A DNA stretch of 64,000 nt, from the NCBI RefSeq assembly GCF_900167945.1, contig NZ_FUZA01000002.1:1426001-1490000 (forward strand), read 5' to 3'. The notes beneath the pieces were generated by a model. That model did no database searches, was not told the DNA's origin, and worked only from the letters and a program-made list of their open reading frames with translations. Numbering within the stretch: the first letter of the stretch is position 1; every line of letters begins with the position of its first letter. A program made the translations under genes and the position numbers. Origin of the DNA: Dyadobacter psychrophilus. Its GTDB lineage: Bacteria > Bacteroidota > Bacteroidia > Cytophagales > Spirosomataceae. Positions 1 to 8,562 of this stretch are shown in pieces.

Positions 1-120
1 ACTGATAATTTTCACCGGAATGGTCGAGTCTGTTTCTTCAACCTTCTTTTCTTCTTTACACGCGCCCAAGGCTGCCAAAAGCAGAGCCAGGATGATGCTT
101 GTTTTGATCGTTTTTTTCAT
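1..120 (-). CDS. Efflux RND periplasmic adaptor (membrane fusion protein), N-terminal fragment
   Basis: The start codon is at 120 and the gene runs off the left edge, so only about 40 residues are visible. They form a lipoprotein signal: a basic start (MKKTIK), a hydrophobic stretch and a lipobox ending LGAC, followed by a charged linker rich in Lys and Glu. Nothing of the adaptor domains can be seen. The call rests on context: the start lies 7 bp after a TolC-type gene that itself follows a tetR gene, the usual order for a regulated tripartite efflux operon in Bacteroidota. The lipoprotein nature is seen; the adaptor role is inferred. An unrelated lipoprotein is possible. Confidence 0.6.
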   Translation of the reverse strand, partial: MKKTIKTSIILALLLAALGACKEEKKVEETDSTIPVKIIS

Positions 121-127
121 GGCATTT

Positions 128-1531
128 TTAATTTGAAAATGAATAACTGGCCTGTGCACGCTCCAATTCGGCAGAACGCGTTTGCATAACCATATAAGAA
201 ATACTTTGCTGCAACTGATCACTTACGAGCCGGTTTTGCGCGTCTAGCAGCTCAATGTAAAGCAGTTGACCTTCGCGGTAGAGTTTTTGCTGATCCTGGT
301 AATATTGCTGCGAAAGTGCAGTCTGGCTTTTTGAAGCCTGGAAAATGCGAATAGCTGCATTCAACTTATTGGAAGCGGTTTGCGATTGTAATTCCAACTG
401 CTGCTCAACCTGGCTGAGCTGCTCACCGGTTGCTTTGCTGTCCATTAATGCCTGCCGGGTCCTGTATTGAACGCGGTTTCCAGCAAAAACACGCCAGTCC
501 AGTGTCAATCCGAATAAATAGTAACGGGTGTCATTGTTGAAATTAAGAAAATCACCTTGCGAACCCAGGTCTATAAACGTTGCAAGTTTAGGCAGTGAGG
601 ATGCCTTTGCAAGCTGGCCTGACAGCGTATTGATTTTGGCTAATGATTCCAGTTTTAACAATTCTTCCCGTTTGCTAAATGCATTGGCCCCGGCAGTTGG
701 CTCACTTTGAAGGGTTTCGCCCGTTTCAATTTTTGTGTCCAGTGGACTGTTTAATAGAAAGTTAAAATAAGCAGCCGCACTTTTGGACTGGTATTTAGCT
801 TCTTCCAATCTTGCTTCCAGGCCGATCAATTCATTTTCCGACCTGCTGACCACCGTGCGGATTGCCTTGTCGTTACTTACCAGCACGCGGTTGAAGCGCA
901 GATTTTCCCTTGCCAGGTTTACGGCACTTTCCAGGATGCGGATAGCCTCTTCCGATTGCAGGTAAGCATAGTAACCCAGCTTTATTTCCTTGACTAACTC
1001 CCGCTTATAAACATCATAATCAGCTTGTTGGAAATTAATCTGTTCCTTTCGGATCTTTGTATTAACCGCTATTTCCGGATTATACAGCGGCAGCGACGTC
1101 CTGAATTTGGCATCGTAATAATTGTTGGGATTAAAGGTCTGGTTCACATTCTCCACTTGCGGAAAGGCCGTTGAATTCGTAAGCTGGTTCAACGACGAAT
1201 AAACCGGGTTCAGCAAATCGCCAATTGGAATGCTGATCTTCCTCCCCCCTCTCGAATCCAAATATGAAGTATTGAAATTGACCTCCGGCAAGAAATAGCT
1301 TTTGGCTTCCTTCAACGCATACAGGCTCTTCTGAAGAAGAAAATCCTGCTGCCGCAATCCCTGATTATTTTTCAGGCCCTGGCTAATGTACGCATCCAGA
1401 ATGCGGTCTTGCGCAGAAAGCGGATTTGAAAAACTAAATAGTAAAGCTGCAAAAAGCAGTTTCCATCGCAGGCGGTCACGCCATCTACGCTCCCGTAAAT
1501 GACGTTCATTTAGTAAACAGTGTTCATTCAT
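128..1531 (-). CDS. TolC family outer membrane efflux protein
   Basis: A 467-residue outer membrane channel subunit of a tripartite efflux pump. A signal peptide (hydrophobic core around residues 24-36, cleavage near LSAQ) is followed by long Leu/Gln/Ala-rich helical segments in two repeats, as in the OEP family. Length fits the family (about 430-500). The first 20 residues before the signal core are very charged and unusually long. They also overlap a near-copy of the TetR operator, so translation may really begin further in, although no other ATG is present there. It sits 12 bp after the tetR stop and 7 bp before the adaptor gene. Substrate cannot be read from the sequence. Confidence 0.9.
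   Translation of the reverse strand: MNEHCLLNERHLRERRWRDRLRWKLLFAALLFSFSNPLSAQDRILDAYISQGLKNNQGLRQQDFLLQKSLYALKEAKSYFLPEVNFNTSYLDSRGGRKISIPIGDLLNPVYSSLNQLTNSTAFPQVENVNQTFNPNNYYDAKFRTSLPLYNPEIAVNTKIRKEQINFQQADYDVYKRELVKEIKLGYYAYLQSEEAIRILESAVNLARENLRFNRVLVSNDKAIRTVVSRSENELIGLEARLEEAKYQSKSAAAYFNFLLNSPLDTKIETGETLQSEPTAGANAFSKREELLKLESLAKINTLSGQLAKASSLPKLATFIDLGSQGDFLNFNNDTRYYLFGLTLDWRVFAGNRVQYRTRQALMDSKATGEQLSQVEQQLELQSQTASNKLNAAIRIFQASKSQTALSQQYYQDQQKLYREGQLLYIELLDAQNRLVSDQLQQSISYMVMQTRSAELERAQASYSFSN
1514..1526. promoter_or_regulatory. Second TetR operator-like site
   Basis: The 13-bp sequence TAAACAGTGTTCA differs by one base from the perfect palindrome found upstream of tetR (2186-2198). 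It lies within the first codons of the TolC-type gene. It may be a second repressor site controlling an internal promoter for the efflux genes. Two nearly identical 13-mers flanking one tetR gene are unlikely by chance, but binding is inferred. Confidence 0.45.
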
Positions 1532-1543
1532 GGCTAAATTTTT

Positions 1544-2158
1544 TTAAACTCTCAGATTTTCCAGAAAAAAATTGACGGAACTCTCCATCATTGTAAGCAT
1601 CATGTCATCAGGCATTTCCATTACGGATAATCGTTCACGCACATACAAGGAAACCAATCCGTGGCCAAATGACCAGACGGAAATCGCAAGGACATATTTG
1701 TCCACCGGTTTGATCAAATTTGCGTCCAGGCACGCAGCGATCGTATCCAGCACATATTCAAAGGCACATTCCCCCGCATCCCATTTTTCCTCAGACTTGA
1801 TCTGCGACAGCGGCGCGCGCATAATGAACATCAGATCGTAGTAATCGGGATTATCCATCGCAAACTTCACATAGGTTTTACAAACAGCAATCAATCTGTC
1901 AAACGGATTTTCGATCGCATCATGCTTCCGAAACTGCTTGTCCAGGATAGCGAAGGCATTTTCGTGGATGACGTAGAAAATTTCATCCTTGTCTTTAAAA
2001 TAGAGATATATAGTGGCTGGGCTGTATTCAATGTCCTCCGCGATGGTCCGGATAGACGTTTTATCATATCCCTGCTTCAAAAACAGCTGTGTGGCCGAAT
2101 CAATGATCAGATTGCGCATGTCCTGCCTCTCCCGCTCTTTTCGTTCCTTGATCGCCAT
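1544..2158 (-). CDS. TetR/AcrR family transcriptional regulator
   Basis: A 204-residue repressor-type regulator. The N-terminal helix-turn-helix lies at about residues 15-60, with the typical TetR pattern of a helix, the KTSIRTIAEDI segment and the recognition helix SPATIYLYFKDKDEI. The C-terminal part carries W-SFGHGLVSL, which resembles the WHG-type ligand domain. It is the first gene of the efflux unit, followed by the TolC-type and adaptor genes on the same strand, so it probably represses this operon and itself. Upstream lies a perfect 13-bp palindrome at 2186-2198. The inducer is unknown. Confidence 0.92.
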   Translation of the reverse strand: MAIKERKERERQDMRNLIIDSATQLFLKQGYDKTSIRTIAEDIEYSPATIYLYFKDKDEIFYVIHENAFAILDKQFRKHDAIENPFDRLIAVCKTYVKFAMDNPDYYDLMFIMRAPLSQIKSEEKWDAGECAFEYVLDTIAACLDANLIKPVDKYVLAISVWSFGHGLVSLYVRERLSVMEMPDDMMLTMMESSVNFFLENLRV

Positions 2159-2185
2159 GTTTCAGTGTTTTCGTCGTAAATATAA

Positions 2186-2198
2186 TAAACAGTGTTTA
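2186..2198. promoter_or_regulatory. TetR operator palindrome upstream of tetR
   Basis: TAAACAGTGTTTA is a perfect inverted repeat around a central G, located 27 bp upstream of the tetR start. A half-site-like AAACACTG (minus strand) lies right at the tetR start around 2160-2168. A near copy is found at 1514-1526. Autoregulation by the adjacent TetR protein is the natural reading; binding is not shown. Confidence 0.6.
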
Positions 2199-2320
2199 GT
2201 AAAAAAGATTTATTCAAAAAAAATATTTTTTAACCTTCAAAACCTGCTGACATACGGCTGTCATAAGGCCCTGTTTCCTTTGTTGTGTTCAATAACAAAA
2301 TCACTCAAAAACCTTTGACA

Positions 2321-2836
2321 ATGGAAACCAACAACATCGCAAACGAGACAACCTTTTCTCCATCCCTGTTAAATGCTGACGCATTGCTCGAACACTGGCA
2401 GGGACACCGCCGGCTCACACGCAAGGCAATTGAGGCATTTCCGGAAGAACATTTTTACACTTTTTCGATTGGTGGCATGCGTACTTTTGCACAGTTGTCT
2501 ATGGAAATTATCGGGCTTAGTGCGCCTGGCATTCGCGGCATTGCGTTTGGCGACTGGACTTTTGGTGAGCCTGCACTCGATCATTCTACCCCTGCACCGC
2601 CGACAAAGCAGGAAGTGCTGAACCTCTGGGACCTGGTGACTGAGTACATTGAAACATTATGGCCGCAAATCTCCACCGAACGCTTTCATCAAACCGAGGC
2701 TGCCTTTGGCATGTATCCCAACACCATCCTGAATACATTGTTGTACCTGATTGACAATGAAATACATCACCGCGCACAAGGATATGTTTACCTCCGCGCA
2801 CTGGGTGTTGAGCCGCCTGCATTCTGGGAACGTTAA
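2321..2836 (+). CDS. DinB family protein
   Basis: A 171-residue four-helix DinB/YfiT-like protein. The start at 2321 (METNN) is preferred over the GTG at 2285, which would add a non-conserved N-terminus. The C-terminal helix has NEIHHRAQ followed by YVYLRALGVEPPAFWER, a pattern typical of this family. The metal site looks incomplete: the helix-2 His expected in metal-binding members is not obvious (the segment reads FAQLSMEII), while two adjacent His are kept at 149-150. Members include thiol-dependent transferases and many proteins of unknown role; no substrate can be assigned. A strong hairpin terminator follows at 2864. Confidence 0.85.
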   Translation: METNNIANETTFSPSLLNADALLEHWQGHRRLTRKAIEAFPEEHFYTFSIGGMRTFAQLSMEIIGLSAPGIRGIAFGDWTFGEPALDHSTPAPPTKQEVLNLWDLVTEYIETLWPQISTERFHQTEAAFGMYPNTILNTLLYLIDNEIHHRAQGYVYLRALGVEPPAFWER

Positions 2837-2863
2837 AATATATCTCTGTTAGCCATGAAATAG

Positions 2864-2900
2864 AACAGCGTTGCATTCACGTGATGCAGCGCTGTTTTTG
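2864..2900 (+). terminator. Rho-independent terminator after the DinB gene
   Basis: Arms AACAGCGTTGCAT and ATGCAGCGCTGTT pair around a short loop (one bulge) and are followed by a T run. This sits 28 bp after the DinB stop. It also overlaps the region where an upstream GTG start for the next gene would fall, arguing against that start. Confidence 0.8.
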
Positions 2901-2964
2901 TTGGAATGGTTTTGGTAGGATTATGAATAAGACTACATTTATCATTCAATCTATCCAACACTAT

Positions 2965-3564
2965 ATGAAGTTTCTGACACCAACAATCATTGCTGCATTC
3001 ATCTTTACGGAAGCATTATTTGTTCAATCCCTCGCGCAGAAAATCGGTTCGCGACCTGCGCCGACAGGCAAAATCCCAACTTCGGGCCCGGGGCAACCTG
3101 CACGGCCATACAGCGAATATCAGCCTAAACCGACTGGTCAGATTCAGGGAGCAACGCAGGCGGCAGATCCGGGGGCCGTTACCAATCCGGTTCCGGTTGT
3201 CCAGGAAGGGCAAGTGCCAAAAGTAAATACTTCCCAGGATCCCATCACAATGCCTCAAAGATATCAGCCCGCAACGACACAGCCTGTTGAGCAGGTTATA
3301 GAAGTGGAGCAAACCACAACCCAAACACCGCAGCAAACGCAGCAGACAGGAACTACTACACAAACGCAAACAACCACGCAGACGCAAAACGGCACAACTA
3401 CAACCCAGACAGCTCCGGTAACGCAGCCTGCATCGTCCACAACAACCACTACCACAAACAGAACGACAACAACGCCGACGACCCGGCAGAATGTTCCTCA
3501 GACACAGCCTGTTCAACGAACACAACCTGTTCAGCAAACGGCGCCCGTAAGAAGCGTTCCGTAA
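2965..3564 (+). CDS. Secreted Thr/Gln/Pro-rich low-complexity protein
   Basis: About 200 residues. Starting at 2965 gives a classical signal peptide (MKFLTPTIIAAFIFTEALF, cleavage near SLAQ). An ATG at 2923 would add 14 residues and has a purine-rich stretch before it, so it remains possible. The mature part has no recognisable domain. Residues from about 100 to the end are dominated by Thr, Gln and Pro, with stretches such as TTTTQ and repeated QPVQ near the end. Such composition suggests a disordered, surface-exposed or glycosylated polypeptide. No neighbour gives a function. Annotated as hypothetical; the coding frame is supported by the signal peptide and the lack of stops. Confidence 0.65.
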   Translation: MKFLTPTIIAAFIFTEALFVQSLAQKIGSRPAPTGKIPTSGPGQPARPYSEYQPKPTGQIQGATQAADPGAVTNPVPVVQEGQVPKVNTSQDPITMPQRYQPATTQPVEQVIEVEQTTTQTPQQTQQTGTTTQTQTTTQTQNGTTTTQTAPVTQPASSTTTTTTNRTTTTPTTRQNVPQTQPVQRTQPVQQTAPVRSVP

Positions 3565-3634
3565 ATACAGTTACCGCATTTCCCATGCATTATAATGGCA
3601 CAATTCCACCCTTAAATTGTCCTGTAACACCACC

Positions 3635-3663
3635 TTGCATGATGGCTTGATGTAGTAATTTTG
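3635..3663 (+). promoter_or_regulatory. Candidate promoter for the MFS gene
   Basis: TTG at 3635-3637, an 18-bp spacer, then TAATTTTG at 3656-3663 fit the Bacteroidota primary sigma pattern TTG-N17-23-TAnnTTTG. The MFS start codon lies about 50 bp downstream. This is pattern matching only. Confidence 0.45.
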
Positions 3664-3716
3664 TATTGTCGGAGATGAACCTGCTTCATATTTGACACAT
3701 CATCTTACTATTAGCC

Positions 3717-5057
3717 ATGAAAACGTTTTATTCCATTTTAGTTAACTCCCTTGCCGCGACCCTGACGAACACATTCGTCTGGTTCGCGGTAACTTTTTGG
3801 GTATATCTTGAAACCAAATCCGTCATTGCCACATCGGTGATGGCTGGAATATACTTTGCAACCGTTGCGCTATCAGGCTTTTTTCTCGGCTCCATTGTAG
3901 ACCGTTACAAGAAAAAGACTTCCATGATGATATCAGGCATTGCAACGCTTGTTCTATATGTGCTCGCGTTCCTTACATATGTGATCACCCCTGAGGCCGA
4001 CTTCAAAAATCCAGCTAACATCAGTCTATGGATATTGATCGTACTTTGCCTTTTGGGTGCGATGGTGGGCAACATCCGAGCGATTGCCATTTCAACGGTT
4101 GTTACCATTCTAATTGAAGAAGATAAACGCGACAAGGCAAACGGCCTTGTAGGAACCGTAAATGGTGTATCGTTTCTGGTCGCGTCGATTTTCAGCGGAC
4201 TGGTGATCGGTTTTATGGGTATGACCTGGATGCTCGGGCTTGCCGTGGCGTTAACGGTTGCCGTGCTGCTGCATTTGTTCACCATCCACATTCCGGAAAA
4301 GGAGATCGTGCAGACCGGTACGCACATGGAAAACATTGACATTAAAGGAACAATTGCGGTTGTAGGGCTTGTACCCGGGCTTTTCGGGCTTATTTTTTTC
4401 AACACTTTCAATAATTTCCTGGGTGGTGTGTTTATGTCGCTGATGGATGCCTACGGACTCTCGCTGGTTTCGGTGCAGGTCTGGGGTATTCTTTGGGGCG
4501 TTCTGAGCCTTGGGTTCATTGTAGGCGGACTGGTTGTGGCCAGGAAAGGACTTGGGAAAAAGCCGCTAAAAACCCTGTTCGTTTCTAACATTATCATGTG
4601 GACTATCTGTATTTTCTTTACGATTCAGGCCTCCATAGTTCTTCTGGCAGTTGGTATGTTCATTTATCTCTGTCTTATCCCTGTTGTTGAAGCAACGGAA
4701 CAAACGATTCTGCAAAAGGTCATTCCGCATGAAAGACAAGGCCGTGTTTTTGGGTTTGCACAAAGCATTGAGCAGGCCGCGTCGCCCATAACAGCCTTTA
4801 TGATAGGCCCGATCGCGAAGTTCATTTTTATTCCTTTCATGACAACAGGCGCTGGTGTTGAACTCATTGGCTCGTGGTTTGGAACCGGAACCGCGCGTGG
4901 CCTGGCACTTCTGTTTACAGTAACCGGTGTGATAGGGCTCATCGTGACCCTGATTGCAATGCAGTCGAAAGCCTATCACAAGCTTTCTCAGATATATAAA
5001 AAACCGGAACCCGCCTTTACAGAAGCCGACGCTATTCAAGCGGAGGGAGACATTTAA
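3717..5057 (+). CDS. MFS transporter
   Basis: A 446-residue integral membrane protein with about 12 hydrophobic segments. The loop after TM2 has GSIVDRYKKK, the MFS A-motif region (G-x-x-x-D-R-x-x-R/K-K). The central loop carries EEDKRDKANGLVGTVNG, a signature common to the enterobactin-exporter-like MFS subgroup. It is likely an exporter of small molecules or drugs in the inner membrane, but the substrate cannot be told. It stands 22 bp upstream of a VOC-family gene on the same strand, so the two may be co-transcribed, a pairing often seen for resistance-type functions. Confidence 0.9.
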   Translation: MKTFYSILVNSLAATLTNTFVWFAVTFWVYLETKSVIATSVMAGIYFATVALSGFFLGSIVDRYKKKTSMMISGIATLVLYVLAFLTYVITPEADFKNPANISLWILIVLCLLGAMVGNIRAIAISTVVTILIEEDKRDKANGLVGTVNGVSFLVASIFSGLVIGFMGMTWMLGLAVALTVAVLLHLFTIHIPEKEIVQTGTHMENIDIKGTIAVVGLVPGLFGLIFFNTFNNFLGGVFMSLMDAYGLSLVSVQVWGILWGVLSLGFIVGGLVVARKGLGKKPLKTLFVSNIIMWTICIFFTIQASIVLLAVGMFIYLCLIPVVEATEQTILQKVIPHERQGRVFGFAQSIEQAASPITAFMIGPIAKFIFIPFMTTGAGVELIGSWFGTGTARGLALLFTVTGVIGLIVTLIAMQSKAYHKLSQIYKKPEPAFTEADAIQAEGDI

Positions 5058-5078
5058 TCATCAACAAAACCGAAAATT

Positions 5079-5456
5079 ATGTTTAAAGAAACCAAAGCAT
5101 TCAGCGGATTTTCAGTAGACAATCTGCAAAAAGCAAAAGAATTTTATGGGGGCGTTCTCAAAATAGATGTTTCCGAGATGGAGGAAATGGGCCTGCTCCA
5201 ACTGCACATTGCAGGAAGCAATGATTTGATTATTTATGAAAAGCCAAATCATGCCCCTGCCACATTCACAGTCCTCAACTTTCCGGTCCCGGACATTGAC
5301 CAGGCCGTAAAAGAACTTAAAGCGCTGGGTGTTAAATTTGAAAGTTATGATTTTCCGGAACTGAAAACGGATGCAGACAGCATTTCACGCGGAAACCCAT
5401 CCATTGCCTGGTTTACAGATCCGGCAGGGAACATTCTATCCGTAATTCAGGAGTAA
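5079..5456 (+). CDS. VOC family (glyoxalase/bleomycin resistance-like) protein
   Basis: A 125-residue protein with one vicinal oxygen chelate module of two beta-alpha-beta-beta-beta units. Visible landmarks are [13 protein letters not shown] near the start, [16 protein letters not shown] in the middle and [15 protein letters not shown] at the end. The final Glu is in the position of a usual metal ligand. Family members bind antibiotics or catalyse metal-dependent isomerisation or dioxygenation, so the substrate is unknown. It lies 22 bp after the MFS gene, probably in the same transcript. Confidence 0.88.
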   Translation: MFKETKAFSGFSVDNLQKAKEFYGGVLKIDVSEMEEMGLLQLHIAGSNDLIIYEKPNHAPATFTVLNFPVPDIDQAVKELKALGVKFESYDFPELKTDADSISRGNPSIAWFTDPAGNILSVIQE

Positions 5457-5548
5457 CTTCATTGAAAAACATTGTCTTTTGGGGCCGGTTGTATAAGCCG
5501 GCTTGTAAAGTAATGCATTCCTAATTCCAAACTTTAACCACGATCCTT

Positions 5549-6043
5549 ATGTCAACAACAAGCGAAAGCAAATTGTACGAGTTGATTGAACTGTACGATA
5601 TGCAAACCACATTTTTCAAAAACGCGCTGGACGGCATTTCGGATGCTGACCGTCACAACCGATTAAATACCAAGGCAAACCACATTGCATGGCTGGCAGG
5701 AAGCGCCGTTGAGCAGCGGTATGATATGGCCAGACAATTTGGTCACAGCGAAAAGCAGCAGGGACACGATCTGTTCACAGAAAATAAAGGCATTCAGGAC
5801 AATGCGACCTACCCGACCCTGGAAACTTACCGCACCGACTGGGAACGCATTTCTCCCGTGCTGCGCGATGCCCTTGCGAATGCAACGGACGAGCAGCTGG
5901 CCGTGAAAATTGATATGGGGCCCGGCGTTAGTTACACGGTAAAGGAAATGCTCGCATTTTCCTCATATAGGGAAGCGAATATCATTGGTCAGATCGCCTT
6001 ATGGCGCCGCCTGCTGGGTTACGAGGGAATGAAATATATGTAA
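5549..6043 (+). CDS. DinB family protein with a degenerate metal site
   Basis: A 164-residue DinB-like four-helix bundle. NHIAWLAGS at 44-52 holds the expected helix-2 His. The C-terminal helix reads SYREANIIGQ at 139-148 followed by LWRRLLG; in metal-binding relatives this segment is normally H-E-A-x-H-I-G-Q. Both His are absent here, so the three-His metal site appears lost while the fold signature (IGQ-ALWRRLLG) is kept. The protein may therefore act as a binding protein or depend on other residues. The gene is free-standing, 92 bp after the VOC gene. Assignment to the family is firm; function is unknown. Confidence 0.85.
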   Translation: MSTTSESKLYELIELYDMQTTFFKNALDGISDADRHNRLNTKANHIAWLAGSAVEQRYDMARQFGHSEKQQGHDLFTENKGIQDNATYPTLETYRTDWERISPVLRDALANATDEQLAVKIDMGPGVSYTVKEMLAFSSYREANIIGQIALWRRLLGYEGMKYM

Positions 6044-6120
6044 GTGCCGGTGATTTAAAATTGTTATCTTGAAGCGTTTTCGGCCCATTCTGAAACCTTC
6101 CGGATAACGATTTTAAATTC

Positions 6121-8562
6121 ATGAAAACATCCATCTCCACACTGCTGAAATCACTGGCCGTTCTGCTCGGCTTTTGTGCAATCTTTTTTCTTCAATGTAC
6201 CGAGAGCCATAAAACGTCCGATAACCTACAGCATTTGGCAGGCGATAGTGAAAGCATTCGCGGCAAAAGCATTTATCTTAATACACCTTACATTACTGCC
6301 GGCGACCGTGTTTATATGGTCGGTCATCAAAATGGCACATTTCCGGATATTGGCTGGCATGTTACCGGCGAAATGGGTGGGATCTGGGATCATCCGATTA
6401 AGCTGATGGACGGCTTTACTGCCTCGGTGACTGTGGGTGATCAATCTGCCTGCCTAACCAAAGCTGACACCTTTGTCAACTTCCCCTTTGCGAACAAACA
6501 CATTTTCCCAACCGGCCTTCCCGGCCTTAAAGTCGAACGCTTTCAGTTCGTCCCTGACGGCAAAGAAGCGGTGGTGGTGGAATACACTTTCATCAACAAT
6601 GGAAATGAAAAACTAGAAATTAAGTTTGATTTCAATGGTTACACAGATTTGAGGCCCGTTTGGCTGGGCGAAAAAACGAATATGATCGATGGCCCGGATG
6701 CGGCAACCTGGGATGAAGCTTCGCACAGCTGGATAGCAAAAGATAGTTTGAATGATTGGTTTGTTATGTTCGGAGCTCCCTTAGCGCCCGAGTCACATTT
6801 GGAAAAGACCATCACGTGTGAATACAAACCGCAGGGAAAAGGCATTTCAGCATCGCTTCAATATCAGTTGGAAATTAAGCCAAATGCATCCATAAGTCTT
6901 CCTATTACCATTTCCGGTTCTTATGAGTCAGAAAAAAATGCCCGGACCACATTTGCGGAAACACAAGCTAATGCCCCAAAGTTACTCCTTGCAAAAAAGG
7001 AAAGATACCAATCCATTGCCTCCAAAACGAAACTAACCATTCCTGATAAAAACCTGGAACAAGCATTTCGCTGGACAAAATACAACACCGACTGGCTGAT
7101 TCGTGACGTTCCGGAAATAGGTCGTGGGCTTTCTGCCGGCGCTCCTGATTATCCGTGGTGGTTTGGCGCAGACAGCGAATATGCGTTGAAAGGGCTCATC
7201 GCAACCGGGCAGCCTGAGCTGGTTAAAAGCTCGGTGGATGTAGTTCACAAGCTTTCGGAGAAGGTAAATGGAAATGGCAGGATTATGCACGAAACATCGA
7301 CTAACGGTGCGGTGTTCAATCCCGGCAACATTAACGAAACTCCGCAATTCACTTCACTCATTGCGCATGTGTATCGCTGGACGGGTGATAAGGAATTTCT
7401 AAAACGCTATTTTCCAACTGTAAAAAAAGGTCTCGATTGGCTTTTAAAAGAAAATGATAAGGACGAAAATCTGCTACCGGACGGGTTTGGTATGATGGAA
7501 ATTCACGGTATGGACAGTGAAATGACAGACGTAGCTGCCTACACGCAAAAAGCATTCGCCGACGCTGCTGAAATGGCCGGTGAAATGGGTGACAGCAAAT
7601 TAGCACAACATTATGCTTCCGTGGCCAGCCAGCTTCGTACGAAGATCAACAAAGCGTTTTGGGTGCCGGAAAGCAATTCGTACGCCGATTTTATCGGCAC
7701 GCCAAAGCAGGCAATCAGCCTCATTAATGACGCCATTGTTCGGGCGGATACGCTCAAAAAGCCTTGGGCAGTAGAAGAGTTGAAAGCGGCAAAGGCGAAG
7801 ATAACAGGTTCATCATTAAGCACTAAGCGCGGGTTTGTTGTACATCACAACTGGGTCGTAAACACGCCGATGGAAACCGGCATTGCAGATTCTTCAAAGG
7901 CATTGGCAGCATTGCAAACTGCATCCAGGTTTGTAAATCCGTTCGGCGCATTTGTGACCGGCATTGATCGGGACGAATCTGCTGGTCAGGACGAGAGTTC
8001 GGTTGCAGGCAATAATAAGGTTTTCACATACACAGGCGCAGTCATGACGCTCCCGACGGGTGTGTTGGCCATATCAGAAAACAATTACGGTCGGCCGGAC
8101 GCAGCTTTAGGCTATCTCAAAAGGATGACCAAGTCTTTCAGTTTTGCACTGCCTGGCTCAATTTATGAGGTTTCACCGGATTATGGTATGATGGCCCAGG
8201 CCTGGAACGTGTACAGTTACGCCTACCCTATTGTGCAGCAATTCTTTGGTATACAACCCTTTGCATCAAAAAAGACCATCCGTATCCAACCGCAAATGCC
8301 AACAACCTGGAACGAGGCCAGCCTGGAAAATGTGATCGTGGGCGATAATGAATTTGATTACACATTCGGGCGTTCCGGAAAGAACCTCAGCCTGGATATA
8401 AGCCAAAATCAGGAAAACTGGAAGATAGTCGTTGCGTTTCCAAAAGGAAAATACAAAAACTGGCAAGTCAACGGAAAGACAGTTGCCGTGAAACCTGACG
8501 GAACATTTGATACGATTGAAATAAAAGGCAAAACAAACGTGATCAGCGTCGAAACCAACTGA
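6121..8562 (+). CDS. Six-hairpin glycosidase / glycogen-debranching-like (GH15/GH63-type) lipoprotein or exported enzyme
   Basis: An 813-residue exported protein. The N-terminus has a hydrophobic signal ending FFLQC at residue 26, a poor but possible lipobox. Residues about 40-290 form a beta-rich N-domain. Residues about 310-720 look like an alpha/alpha toroid catalytic domain, with WTKYNTDWLIRDVPEIG, PWWFGADSEYALKG, GMMEIHGMDSEMTDVAAY and the late segment GSIYEVSPDYGMM. A beta-domain closes the protein. Acidic residues in DGFGMMEIHGMDSEM are candidates for catalysis. The likely role is hydrolysis of an alpha-linked glucan or oligosaccharide in the periplasm or at the outer membrane. It is a single gene, and its stop directly abuts that of the convergent regulator. 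Confidence 0.75.
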   Translation: MKTSISTLLKSLAVLLGFCAIFFLQCTESHKTSDNLQHLAGDSESIRGKSIYLNTPYITAGDRVYMVGHQNGTFPDIGWHVTGEMGGIWDHPIKLMDGFTASVTVGDQSACLTKADTFVNFPFANKHIFPTGLPGLKVERFQFVPDGKEAVVVEYTFINNGNEKLEIKFDFNGYTDLRPVWLGEKTNMIDGPDAATWDEASHSWIAKDSLNDWFVMFGAPLAPESHLEKTITCEYKPQGKGISASLQYQLEIKPNASISLPITISGSYESEKNARTTFAETQANAPKLLLAKKERYQSIASKTKLTIPDKNLEQAFRWTKYNTDWLIRDVPEIGRGLSAGAPDYPWWFGADSEYALKGLIATGQPELVKSSVDVVHKLSEKVNGNGRIMHETSTNGAVFNPGNINETPQFTSLIAHVYRWTGDKEFLKRYFPTVKKGLDWLLKENDKDENLLPDGFGMMEIHGMDSEMTDVAAYTQKAFADAAEMAGEMGDSKLAQHYASVASQLRTKINKAFWVPESNSYADFIGTPKQAISLINDAIVRADTLKKPWAVEELKAAKAKITGSSLSTKRGFVVHHNWVVNTPMETGIADSSKALAALQTASRFVNPFGAFVTGIDRDESAGQDESSVAGNNKVFTYTGAVMTLPTGVLAISENNYGRPDAALGYLKRMTKSFSFALPGSIYEVSPDYGMMAQAWNVYSYAYPIVQQFFGIQPFASKKTIRIQPQMPTTWNEASLENVIVGDNEFDYTFGRSGKNLSLDISQNQENWKIVVAFPKGKYKNWQVNGKTVAVKPDGTFDTIEIKGKTNVISVETN

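Noticed and set aside
3016..3537. Minus-strand Cys/Arg/Leu-rich frame opposite the Thr/Gln-rich gene
   Set aside because: Composition is the mirror of the ACA/CAG repeats; no signal or family pattern.
5474..5505. Hairpin GCCGG...CCGGC after the VOC gene as terminator
   Set aside because: The stem is short (5 bp) and no T run follows.
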